From positions 1 through 8,870 of the forward strand of contig JAEZVS010000055.1 in the NCBI GenBank assembly GCA_023443145.1: a stretch of DNA of 8,870 nucleotides, given 5' to 3'. The position numbers and the translations under genes are program-made. The notes under the pieces are model-generated. The model was given only the letters and a program-made list of their open reading frames with translations. It was not told the DNA's origin and did no database searches. The stretch's first letter is position 1. Every line of letters begins with the position of its first letter. The stretch comes from Bacillota bacterium (GTDB lineage Bacteria; Bacillota; Peptococcia; Peptococcales; Peptococcaceae). Of the stretch, positions 1 through 6,823 are shown one piece after another.

Positions 1-1947
1 CACATATTGGTGTGTTTATCATCGGCACCCTCTAACGAAAAAATCATCCGGGCGGCGGCACGCATGGCCGAAAAACAGGACTGCCCGCTAACTGCTCTTT
101 ATGTTAAAACGTCCGTTGATGATCGTCTGAACCCCCAAGACCAAGCACGGCTCTCATACCATCGTCAATTGGTGCAAGAATTGGGCGGGCAGGTGGAAAC
201 CGTCTTCGGAGATAATGTGGCCCAACAGATCGCCTCTTTTGCCCACATAACAGGTTGTACCACTGTGGTGCTGGGGCAAAGTGCCGCCCCAAAAAGGCGC
301 ATTTGGCACACACCAGCTTTAACCGAACAATTAAGCAATCTATCACCGGAGCTGGACATTCATATTATTCCTGATCAAACACCCCACCGCCGCTTTTTAC
401 TTTGGCATCAAAGACAAGCGTTGCGCAGACGGTGGACGCCTCAAGATGTTCTTAAGATTTTTTTCATCCTTACATTGGTCACGCTATTGGGACTGTGGTT
501 TGATTATCTGGGGTTCAGTGAAGCCACTGTCGTCACATTATATATCTTGGGTGTGATGGTGGTATCGGTAACAACCCATCATCTGCTGAACGGTGTGGCG
601 GCGTCTATATTAGGCGTGCTCACATTTCATTTCTTTTTTGCCAATCCCCAATATTCCTTTCAAGCTTATGACAAAGACTATCCCGTCACGTTTTTGGTGA
701 TGCTCGTCGCTTCCCTTTTTACCGGGTCTTTGGCCGCACGTCTCAAATGGCATGCCGGTGTTTCCGGCCGGTCGGCGCAGAGCACCCGCCTGCTGTTGGA
801 GACCAACCGGATTTTGCAAACAGCGACCGATCCGGAATCTATTTTACACCTGACTGCCCGGCAACTGCTCAAGATCTTTGAGCGGGATGTGGTGCTTTAT
901 CGCCGCTCATCTCAGGGAATCACCGATGCGGAATTTTATTTATTAACCCCCGGAGGCTCTGTGACGCCATATAGCGCACCGGAAGAACGAGGTGTGGCCG
1001 AATGGGTCATGGCCAACAATAAAAAAGCCGGTGCCCAAACCCACACTTTGCCCGGCGCCGCCATGACCTACTTTGCCATTCGCATGGGCCGCGATGTTTT
1101 TGGCGTATTGGGCATCGCCACGCGTGAAGATCCGTTGGATGCCTTTGAAATGGATATTTTACTCGCCATCTTAGGGGAATGTGCGCTGGCTTTGGAAAAT
1201 CAGAAAAACATGGCAGAAAAAGAAGCGGCTGCCGTGCTGGCTCAAAATGAACAGCTGCAGGCCAATTTATTGAGAGCCATCTCCCACGATTTACGCACGC
1301 CCCTCACCGCCATTTCGGGCAATGCCGCCAATTTGCTTTCACACAGCAGCCAGTTTGAAGAAAGCATCAAAAAACAAATGTATCGCGATATTTTTAATGA
1401 TGCCGAGTGGCTCATTCATTTGGTGGAAAACCTTTTGGCCACCAGCCGCTTGGAAAACGAGCGCGTTCAACTGCACCTTTCTACCGAACTCATCAATGAG
1501 GTGGCGGTCGAAGCGCTCCGCCACGTACACCGCCAACACGGCAAACATCAGATACACATTCAAGAAAACGATGCTTTCGTCTTTGCCAAGATGGAAACCA
1601 AGTTGGTGGTGCAGGTGCTCATCAACCTCATCGACAATGCCATAAAATACACGCCGGAAGGTTCTGAGATCAGCATTTCCTGGGCGGTCCATAACGATTA
1701 TGTGTGGGTGACGGTGGCGGATAACGGTCCGGGCATTTCCGACGAAGACAAGGCGCATATTTTTGACATGTTTTATGTGGCCGAGCAAAAATTATCGGAT
1801 CAACGGCGCAGCACGGGCCTGGGATTGGCCTTATGCAAGGCTGTGATACGGGCTCACGGCGGCGATATTTGGGTGAACGACAACACACCCCACGGCTCCG
1901 GTTTTACGTTTTCTCTACCCAGGGAGGAGTTGACCATTGATGAATAA
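1..1947 (+). CDS. kdpD: KdpD, K+-responsive sensor histidine kinase (5' end outside window)
   Basis: Membrane sensor kinase that phosphorylates KdpE when K+ is limiting. The frame is open from base 1 and its first codons (HILVCLS) align with the interior of the second KdpD here (HILICLS). The visible 648 residues therefore lack the N-terminal Walker A/KdpD domain, and the TTG at 7 is not the start. In order: a USP-like domain (about nt 1-390), four membrane helices (DUF4118 type, about nt 440-740), a GAF-like domain (about 790-1190) with the KdpD signature NNKKAGAQTHTL, and HisKA with H-box ISHDLRTPL, whose phospho-acceptor His codon is at 1285. The ATPase domain has its N-box (LIDNAIKY, 1630 on), ADNGPGIS (1717 on) and STGLGLAL (1810 on). 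All catalytic boxes are present, so this is an active kinase. With about 250 missing residues it would match the usual size of about 900. A basic cluster (RRFLLWHQRQALRRRW) precedes the first helix. The gene overlaps kdpE by 8 bases. Confidence 0.96.
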   Translation, partial: HILVCLSSAPSNEKIIRAAARMAEKQDCPLTALYVKTSVDDRLNPQDQARLSYHRQLVQELGGQVETVFGDNVAQQIASFAHITGCTTVVLGQSAAPKRRIWHTPALTEQLSNLSPELDIHIIPDQTPHRRFLLWHQRQALRRRWTPQDVLKIFFILTLVTLLGLWFDYLGFSEATVVTLYILGVMVVSVTTHHLLNGVAASILGVLTFHFFFANPQYSFQAYDKDYPVTFLVMLVASLFTGSLAARLKWHAGVSGRSAQSTRLLLETNRILQTATDPESILHLTARQLLKIFERDVVLYRRSSQGITDAEFYLLTPGGSVTPYSAPEERGVAEWVMANNKKAGAQTHTLPGAAMTYFAIRMGRDVFGVLGIATREDPLDAFEMDILLAILGECALALENQKNMAEKEAAAVLAQNEQLQANLLRAISHDLRTPLTAISGNAANLLSHSSQFEESIKKQMYRDIFNDAEWLIHLVENLLATSRLENERVQLHLSTELINEVAVEALRHVHRQHGKHQIHIQENDAFVFAKMETKLVVQVLINLIDNAIKYTPEGSEISISWAVHNDYVWVTVADNGPGISDEDKAHIFDMFYVAEQKLSDQRRSTGLGLALCKAVIRAHGGDIWVNDNTPHGSGFTFSLPREELTIDE

Positions 1948-2650
1948 ACCCCTGATTCTTCTGGTGGAAGATGATCCGCCGGTACGAAATCTTATGAAAA
2001 CCACCCTAAAAGCCCATGACTATCGGTTTTTAGTGGCGGAAGACGGAAAGCAAGCCCTTTTGGAAGCCACATCCCATCAGCCCGATATGGTGCTTTTGGA
2101 TCTGGGCTTGCCCGACATGGACGGCATCGACATCATCCGCAACATTCGCAGCTGGAGCAATATGCCCATCATCGTGCTGAGCGCCCGCAGCGAGGACACC
2201 GATAAAATTGCAGCGCTGGACGCCGGCGCCGACGATTATCTCACCAAACCGTTTTCAGTGGATGAACTTTTAGCCCGCCTGAGAGTCAGCGCACGTCGCT
2301 TGGCCTTATTGCAGCAGCCTGCTCTCTCCAATGACGCCCGTTTCGTGAATGGCCCCCTCGTTGTAGATTATGGGGCAGGTTGCGTGACGGTTAACGGTAA
2401 AGAAGTGCACCTCACACCCAGCGAATATAAGCTGCTCTGTCTTTTGTGCCGGCATGTGGGCAAAGTGCTCACCACCACCTTCATCACCAAAGAAATTCGC
2501 GGCACCAGTTGGGAAAGCGACATTGCAGCATTGCGCGTCTTTATGACCACCTTGCGCAAAAAACTGGAACAGGCTTCGGCAGATCCGGCCCTCATCCAAA
2601 CCCATATTGGTGTGGGCTATCGCATGACACGTCTGGAAACCAAAGAATAG
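1940..2650 (+). CDS. kdpE: KdpE, OmpR/PhoB-family response regulator
   Basis: Cytoplasmic transcription factor, expected to activate the Kdp pump genes once KdpD phosphorylates it. From the ATG at 1940 it has 236 residues. The receiver domain (about 1-120) has the acidic pair D11/D12, phospho-acceptor D54 in VLLDLGLPDMDG, the switch residue S81 and K103 in LTKPF. A winged-helix DNA-binding domain (about 130-230) ends in LRVFMTTLRKKLE and GVGYRM, as in KdpE. An in-frame TTG at 1937 could also start translation. ATG is preferred because GGGAGG at 1922-1927 lies at a usable distance and ATG is the stronger codon. The start sits inside the last codons of kdpD, a typical arrangement for translational coupling of a sensor/regulator pair. 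A terminator follows 15 bases after the stop. Confidence 0.96.
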   Translation: MNKPLILLVEDDPPVRNLMKTTLKAHDYRFLVAEDGKQALLEATSHQPDMVLLDLGLPDMDGIDIIRNIRSWSNMPIIVLSARSEDTDKIAALDAGADDYLTKPFSVDELLARLRVSARRLALLQQPALSNDARFVNGPLVVDYGAGCVTVNGKEVHLTPSEYKLLCLLCRHVGKVLTTTFITKEIRGTSWESDIAALRVFMTTLRKKLEQASADPALIQTHIGVGYRMTRLETKE

Positions 2651-2665
2651 AAAACATCAATCTCA

Positions 2666-2714
2666 ACAGAGGATACGCCGCCTGCGCCCCGGGGCTGCGC
2701 CTCTGTTTTTCTTT
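2666..2714 (+). terminator. Rho-independent terminator after kdpE
   Basis: ACAGAGG at 2666-2672 pairs with CCTCTGT at 2700-2706. The arm can be extended by CGC/GCG if a 3-base bulge is allowed, and the loop side is very G+C rich (contains CCCCGGGG). TTTTTCTTT follows directly (2706-2714). It lies 15 bases after the kdpE stop and most likely ends the kdpDE transcript, so the downstream pump genes need their own promoter or read-through. Confidence 0.8.
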
Positions 2715-2717
2715 GCA

Positions 2718-2739
2718 CATCTTAATGCCATCTTAATGT
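2718..2739 (+). promoter_or_regulatory. Tandem 11-bp direct repeats, candidate KdpE operator
   Basis: CATCTTAATGC (2718-2728) is followed immediately by CATCTTAATGT (2729-2739), so 10 of 11 positions are identical with no spacer. Head-to-tail half-sites with an 11-bp period are the standard target of dimeric OmpR/PhoB-family regulators, and one of these, KdpE, is encoded just upstream. The repeats lie between the kdpE terminator and the first gene of the pump operon, where a KdpE activator site is expected. The assignment to KdpE is inference from position and symmetry. Confidence 0.62.
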
Positions 2740-2769
2740 CCAAGAAAAAAACCAAATATCATCCAAGCA
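2733..2769 (+). promoter_or_regulatory. Candidate promoter of the kdpD-like/kdpFAB operon
   Basis: A possible -10 element TATCAT (2757-2762, one mismatch to TATAAT) lies 18 bases after a weak -35-like TTAATG (2733-2738) that sits inside the second operator repeat. A poor -35 overlapped by activator half-sites fits an activator-dependent promoter, with transcription starting near 2769. An alternative -10 is the AAGATATAAG stretch at 2781-2790, which would put the repeats about 50-75 bases upstream of the start. The sequence does not decide between the two. Confidence 0.4.
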
Positions 2770-2814
2770 CTCGGACTGCTAAGATATAAGCAATCCGCAA
2801 GGCTTGGATTTTTT
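2761..2814 (+). promoter_or_regulatory. Long imperfect stem-loop followed by six Ts, ahead of the kdpD-like gene
   Basis: ATCCAAGC (2761-2768) is perfectly complementary to GCTTGGAT (2802-2809). Inside it, CGGA (2772-2775) pairs with TCCG (2794-2797) and TGCT (2777-2780) with AGCA (2789-2792), closing an AAGATATA loop. The outer arm runs straight into TTTTTT (2809-2814), only 12 bases before the chosen start codon. It could be an attenuator or second terminator if transcribed in full, or a DNA palindrome. If transcription starts near 2769, only the inner hairpin would be in the mRNA. Confidence 0.45.
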
Positions 2815-2816
2815 AT

Positions 2817-2820
2817 GGAG
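2817..2820 (+). promoter_or_regulatory. Ribosome binding site that decides the start of the kdpD-like gene
   Basis: GGAG at 2817-2820 lies 6 bases before ATG 2827 and overlaps the in-frame upstream ATG at 2815. That earlier ATG follows only a T tract and has no purine-rich site of its own, so 2827 is preferred. Confidence 0.65.
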
Positions 2821-2826
2821 ATCGTC

Positions 2827-4803
2827 ATGAACCAACCATCTGTTTTTACAAATACACAGGCTACCACACGCGGTCATCTCAAAATATTTTTCGGCTACGC
2901 TGCCGGGGTGGGTAAAACTTATGCCATGCTGGAGGCGGCGCAGGCAGCCGAAAAAGAAGGAATCGACGTGGTGGTGGGCTATGTGGAACCCCACGATCGC
3001 CCGGAAACGTTGGCACTATTGGCCGGCTTGGAAACCCTTGCACCAAAAACCGTTGTCCACCGCGGCATCACCTTAAAAGAATTTGATTTGGATGCGGCCC
3101 TGTCTCGTCATCCCCGGTTGATCGTGGTGGATGAGCTGGCTCATCAAAATGCGGCAGGCGCTCGCCATGCCAAACGCTATCAAGATGTGGAAGAACTCTT
3201 AAAAGCCGGAATTGACGTCTGCACCACCATCAACGTACAGCATTTGGAATCGCTGAACGATTTGGTCGCCTCCATCACCGGCATTACCGTCAATGAAAGA
3301 ATTCCCGATCACGTTTTCAATATGGCAAGCCAGGTTGAACTGGTGGATATAGAGCCCGATCAGCTGGTCAAGCGCATGCAAGCGGGTAAAATATACGGCC
3401 CCCGGCAAGCCCAACGCGCCTTGGAAAATTTTTTTACCGTCGACAATCTGGCCGCCTTGCGTGAAATTGCCATGCGCCGCATGGCCGACCAACTGAATTT
3501 GAACGCCAGACAAGAAGGCAACCAAAAAAGCGCCAGAGCAGGCGAACATATTTTAATCTGTCTATCGCCATCCCCTTCCAACGCCAAAGTGATTCGTACC
3601 GCCATACGCATGGCCGATGCCTTTCACAGCGGCATAACGGCCCTTTATGTGCGCGTCTCTGACGATGACAGCATGGATGAACAAAGCGCCGTTCGCCTAA
3701 AACAACACATTTCCTTAGCAGAGCAGCTGGGCGCACAGATTGCCATTGTGGACGCCACCGATCCGGCGGCGCAAATTGCCGAATACGCCCGCATGAGCGG
3801 CGTCACTAAAATTGTGATGGGGCGCATCAATCACAAACAAAATCGTTTCACCGGGCAAAAAAGTCTGGCCGATCACCTTTTAGAAAAAACCGATTTGGAT
3901 GTCTACATTATCCCCGATCAGCAACGGGCTGCTTATAAGCGACCCCGCCCTCGCGCCAATGATTTAAAAGCGCGCTTATCCTGGAAAGATTTCGGCATCA
4001 TGCTGTTGTGCTTAATGGGCGCCACCGCTTTGGGCTTTGGGTTTTATCACGCCGGATTCAGTGAATCCAACATCATCACAGTCTATATATTGGCGGTGCT
4101 TTTGACGGCGGTGCTGACCAGCTGGCCCCTTTACGGGGCGCTGGCTTCTCTTTTGAGCGTGGGCGCTTTTAATTTCTTCTTCACTGTCCCCCGCTTCAGC
4201 TTTCATGCCTATCATCCCGATTATCCCATCACCTTTCTCATCATGCTCTTGGTGAGCTTTATTGTGGGTTCTCTGGCCGGTCGTGTCAAAAAGCAAGCCC
4301 ATATCGCCGTACAGAAAGCCTATTATACCGAACTCTTACTAGAATGCCATCAAAAATTGCAAACTGCCCGCGACGAATGGGACGCGCTACGACTGGCAGC
4401 AGAACAACTGAGCAGGCTCTTCGATCGTCCCATTCTCTATTCTGTCAGCAGCAAGGAGCGGGCGCCGGCTTTTCGAGTGGCGCCGGAAGAGGCCCGCGGC
4501 CTTCTCACCAACTTACGCACCCAAGATTTGGCGGTCGCCCAATGGGTTGAAAAAAATAACAAACACGCCGGCGCAGGCACCCACACTTTAGCCGATGCCC
4601 ACTACTATTTTCTAGCCGTGCGCGGCATCAGCGATGTGGTGGGCATCATGGGCCTTCCTATAGAAGAATATGATTTACCCGATGCCTTTGAGAAAAAATT
4701 ATTGCTGGCCATTGTTGGCGCTGCAGGTCTCAGCCAGGAAAGTTTGCGCTTAAAAGAAGAAAACGTCGAATGCGCACCGCAAACACCAACCCGTTTTACC
4801 TAA
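2827..4803 (+). CDS. KdpD-like protein lacking the histidine kinase domain
   Basis: 658 residues that align with KdpD from its N-terminus through the GAF region and then stop. The KdpD domain (about 18-235) has Walker A GYAAGVGKT (23-31), a Walker B-like VVDELAH (D102) and the family block NVQHLESLNDLV. A USP-like domain (about 239-365) carries SPSPSN (247-252) and ITALY (270-274). Four membrane helices span about 386-486 and are followed by RVKK. A GAF-like domain (about 505-640) has NNKHAGAGTHTL. No H-box, N-box or G-box follows; the protein ends in ENVECAPQTPTRFT. No frame past 4760 recovers kinase sequence, so this is a clean short form rather than a frameshifted kinase. Over 78 residues of the membrane region it is about 51 % identical (40/78, hand count) to the upstream KdpD, so it is an old paralogue. 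It is the first gene of the pump operon. By analogy with the kinase-less KdpD N-terminal protein of Alicyclobacillus (from memory), it may modulate sensing; this role is inferred. Confidence 0.9.
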   Translation: MNQPSVFTNTQATTRGHLKIFFGYAAGVGKTYAMLEAAQAAEKEGIDVVVGYVEPHDRPETLALLAGLETLAPKTVVHRGITLKEFDLDAALSRHPRLIVVDELAHQNAAGARHAKRYQDVEELLKAGIDVCTTINVQHLESLNDLVASITGITVNERIPDHVFNMASQVELVDIEPDQLVKRMQAGKIYGPRQAQRALENFFTVDNLAALREIAMRRMADQLNLNARQEGNQKSARAGEHILICLSPSPSNAKVIRTAIRMADAFHSGITALYVRVSDDDSMDEQSAVRLKQHISLAEQLGAQIAIVDATDPAAQIAEYARMSGVTKIVMGRINHKQNRFTGQKSLADHLLEKTDLDVYIIPDQQRAAYKRPRPRANDLKARLSWKDFGIMLLCLMGATALGFGFYHAGFSESNIITVYILAVLLTAVLTSWPLYGALASLLSVGAFNFFFTVPRFSFHAYHPDYPITFLIMLLVSFIVGSLAGRVKKQAHIAVQKAYYTELLLECHQKLQTARDEWDALRLAAEQLSRLFDRPILYSVSSKERAPAFRVAPEEARGLLTNLRTQDLAVAQWVEKNNKHAGAGTHTLADAHYYFLAVRGISDVVGIMGLPIEEYDLPDAFEKKLLLAIVGAAGLSQESLRLKEENVECAPQTPTRFT

Positions 4804-4848
4804 AGGCCGTGCGCGGCAAGGCGGTCTGAATAGGAAAGGAGACTCACC

Positions 4849-4953
4849 ATGCAAGACCTTTTAATGATCGGTATGATAGGTTTGGGTTTTTTGTCGGTAC
4901 GCCTTTTTCTCTTTTGGTGCGCGCGGCAAGTGGAAAATAAAGATGGTTTATAA
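4849..4953 (+). CDS. Small membrane peptide ahead of kdpF (KdpZ-like)
   Basis: A 34-codon gene starting MQDLLMIGM with one predicted membrane helix (about 3-24), ending in an aromatic/cysteine patch (LFLFWC) and a charged tail (ARQVENKDGL). AAAGGAG lies 7 bases upstream of the ATG, and its TAA is part of the next gene's ribosome binding site (TAAGGAGG, 4951-4958), so it looks genuinely translated. It is not KdpF, which is the next gene. Small hydrophobic genes in this position have been reported in kdp clusters of Clostridium acetobutylicum and Alicyclobacillus acidocaldarius (named kdpZ, from memory). The general pattern, one helix then W-C-x-R, resembles short peptides before kdpF in other bacteria. 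Its function is unknown; a structural or stabilising role at the pump is only a guess. Confidence 0.75.
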   Translation: MQDLLMIGMIGLGFLSVRLFLFWCARQVENKDGL

Positions 4954-4958
4954 GGAGG
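4951..4958 (+). promoter_or_regulatory. Ribosome binding site of kdpF overlapping the upstream stop codon
   Basis: TAAGGAGG contains the stop codon of the 34-codon gene as its first three bases and a near-perfect Shine-Dalgarno sequence 6 bases before the kdpF ATG at 4965. This suggests tight translational coupling of the two peptides. Confidence 0.7.
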
Positions 4959-4964
4959 CTGACC

Positions 4965-5042
4965 ATGCTTTTTCTATCTATTGTTGTTTTATTTTTGGCC
5001 GGCTATTTGGTGTATGCCCTGGTGCATCCTGAAAATTTTTGA
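4965..5042 (+). CDS. kdpF: KdpF, small stabilising subunit of the Kdp ATPase
   Basis: A 25-residue single-helix membrane peptide. The segment LAGYLVYALVHPENF closely matches the E. coli KdpF end (LLGYLVYALINAEAF, from memory), including GYLVYAL and the E-x-F ending. KdpF sits at the KdpA/KdpB interface in the membrane and stabilises the complex. The ATG is preceded by AAGGAGG, 11 bases after the previous gene's stop. kdpA starts 28 bases downstream. The family is about 25-30 residues long, so this one is complete. Confidence 0.92.
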   Translation: MLFLSIVVLFLAGYLVYALVHPENF

Positions 5043-5070
5043 GCCGCCATTTGATTAGGGAGGAACCATC

Positions 5071-6810
5071 ATGTTACAAGTGGCACTGACATTGATCATT
5101 TACATGATTTTTGTCATTCCGGTGGGACATTATGTGTACCATGTGGCTTCAGGAAAACACACCCTCGGCGATCCATTCTTCAATCGGGTGGATGGCTTTC
5201 TGTATAAATTGGGCGGTGTGCAGCCTGAAAAATCCATGAACTGGAAAACCTATGCCTCATCGCTCATCACCACCAACGCAGTGATGATCTTATTGGGCTA
5301 CCTTATTTTGCGTCTTCAACACCTTGCACCTTTTAATCCCAACGGCATTGACAACATGCCCCCCGCGCTGGCTTTGAACACCATCCTCAGCTTTATGACC
5401 AATACCAATTTACAGCACTATGCGGGAGAAAATGGCCTCAGCTATTTTTCGCAAATGTTGGTGATTACCTTTATGATGTTCGTTTCCGCAGCCAGCGGCT
5501 ATGCCGCCTGTTTGGCCTTTATTCGCGCATTGGCCGGAAAGACCAAACAAAACGTGGGCTGTTTTTATGCCGATCTCATCCGCATCATCACCCGAGTGCT
5601 CCTGCCTTTCTCCATTGCAGGCGGATTGCTTTTGGTGTGGCAAGGGGTGCCCCAAACGTTTTCCGGCAACATCATCGTAGAAACCTTGGAAGGCAGCCGA
5701 CAGATAATCGGTTTGGGGCCGGTGGCCGCACTGGAAATCATCAAACATTTGGGAACCAACGGCGGCGGTTTCTTTGCGGCCAACTCGGCCACACCGATGG
5801 AAAACCCCACTATGATTTCAGATCTCATTGAAATGTACGCCATGATGCTCCTGCCCGGAGCCATGGTCATCACCTTTGGCAAAATGGTGGCCGATGCCCG
5901 ACAAGGCACCCCATCGACACGCAACAAAAAAGAAGGACTCATTGCCCGTCTTTTCGGCAAAGAAGGGGCCTCCATCTTTTTGGCCATGAGCCTGCTCTTT
6001 CTCCTCGGTCTCAGCCTCTGCCTGTGGTCCGAAATGCAGGGCAATCCTCACCTGAACCAGCTGGGTTTGGCCGGTCCCCATGTGAGCATGGAAGGAAAAG
6101 AAACACGCTTCGGCGTGGAGCAATCCGCCCTCTTTACCACCGTCACCACGTCCTTTACCACCGGTACAGTGAACAACATGCACGACACCCTTACGCCGCT
6201 GGGCGGCTTGGTGCCCATGCTTCATATGATGCTCAATGTGGTATTCGGCGGCAAGGGCGTGGGCTTGATGAATATGCTCCTTTACTGTATTTTAGCGGTT
6301 TTTATCTGCGGCCTTATGGTGGGACGCACGCCCGAATATCTACAGAAAAAAATTGAAGGGCGAGAGATGAAACTTGCTGCGTTGACCATCCTCATCCATC
6401 CGGTGCTTATTTTATCCTTTACCGCCTTGGCGCTGAGCACCGAAGCCGGACGCGCAGCCATCACCAATCCCGGATTTCACGGCTTAAGCCAAGTGCTTTA
6501 TGAATATGCCTCATCGGCAGCCAATAACGGTTCCGGTTCTGAAGGATTGGCCGATCACACCACTTTCTGGAACATCACCACCGCACTGGTTATGTTTTTC
6601 GGCCGCTATTTGCCCATTGTGCTCCAGCTGGCCATTGCCGGCTCTCTTATGGCCAAAAACCCTGTTAAAGCAACATCAGGCACATTGGCCACCCACACGA
6701 TGGGTTTTGCTGTCATATTGGTATGTGTTGTCTATATTTTTGCTGCCCTCACATTTTTCCCGGTGCTCTCACTGGGCCCCATTGCCGAACATCTGACGCT
6801 TTGGCATTAA
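5071..6810 (+). CDS. kdpA: KdpA, K+-binding pore subunit of the Kdp ATPase
   Basis: Integral membrane subunit of the superfamily of K+ transporters, which selects and conducts K+ before transport through KdpB. 579 residues, slightly longer than the E. coli protein. The four filter loops are visible: [11 protein letters not shown] (from T110), [19 protein letters not shown] (from T229, with G232 at the position known to set K+ selectivity in E. coli), [18 protein letters not shown] (filter glycine about 365), and [13 protein letters not shown] (filter glycine about 487). In the second loop the residue after GGGFF is Ala, where E. coli has Asn (from memory). The gene begins [14 protein letters not shown] with GGGAGG upstream and ends 13 bases before kdpB. 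It is expected to be co-transcribed with the peptides before it and regulated by KdpE. Confidence 0.97.
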   Translation: MLQVALTLIIYMIFVIPVGHYVYHVASGKHTLGDPFFNRVDGFLYKLGGVQPEKSMNWKTYASSLITTNAVMILLGYLILRLQHLAPFNPNGIDNMPPALALNTILSFMTNTNLQHYAGENGLSYFSQMLVITFMMFVSAASGYAACLAFIRALAGKTKQNVGCFYADLIRIITRVLLPFSIAGGLLLVWQGVPQTFSGNIIVETLEGSRQIIGLGPVAALEIIKHLGTNGGGFFAANSATPMENPTMISDLIEMYAMMLLPGAMVITFGKMVADARQGTPSTRNKKEGLIARLFGKEGASIFLAMSLLFLLGLSLCLWSEMQGNPHLNQLGLAGPHVSMEGKETRFGVEQSALFTTVTTSFTTGTVNNMHDTLTPLGGLVPMLHMMLNVVFGGKGVGLMNMLLYCILAVFICGLMVGRTPEYLQKKIEGREMKLAALTILIHPVLILSFTALALSTEAGRAAITNPGFHGLSQVLYEYASSAANNGSGSEGLADHTTFWNITTALVMFFGRYLPIVLQLAIAGSLMAKNPVKATSGTLATHTMGFAVILVCVVYIFAALTFFPVLSLGPIAEHLTLWH

Positions 6811-6823
6811 GAGGATGATATCC

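Noticed and set aside
1339..1788. A 149-codon minus-strand open frame opposite the kinase domain of kdpD
   Set aside because: It is antisense to the conserved HisKA/ATPase coding sequence and has no recognisable domain; it is a shadow frame.
7..1947. A shorter histidine kinase starting at TTG 7
   Set aside because: The frame is open to base 1, and residues before the TTG align with the interior of the second KdpD, so the gene simply continues upstream of the window.
2815..2826. ATG at 2815 as start of the kdpD-like gene
   Set aside because: It follows a T tract with no ribosome binding site, while GGAG within this stretch is correctly spaced for ATG 2827.
2651..2826. A c-di-AMP (ydaO-type) or other riboswitch before the pump operon
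   Set aside because: Only about 110 bases lie between the kdpE terminator and the gene, too short for a ydaO-type aptamer, and its conserved elements were not seen.
4770..4829. Alternative-frame extension of the short KdpD (frameshift scar)
   Set aside because: The alternative frame gives about 19 residues with no resemblance to the KdpD kinase region before a stop, so no hidden kinase or programmed frameshift is supported.
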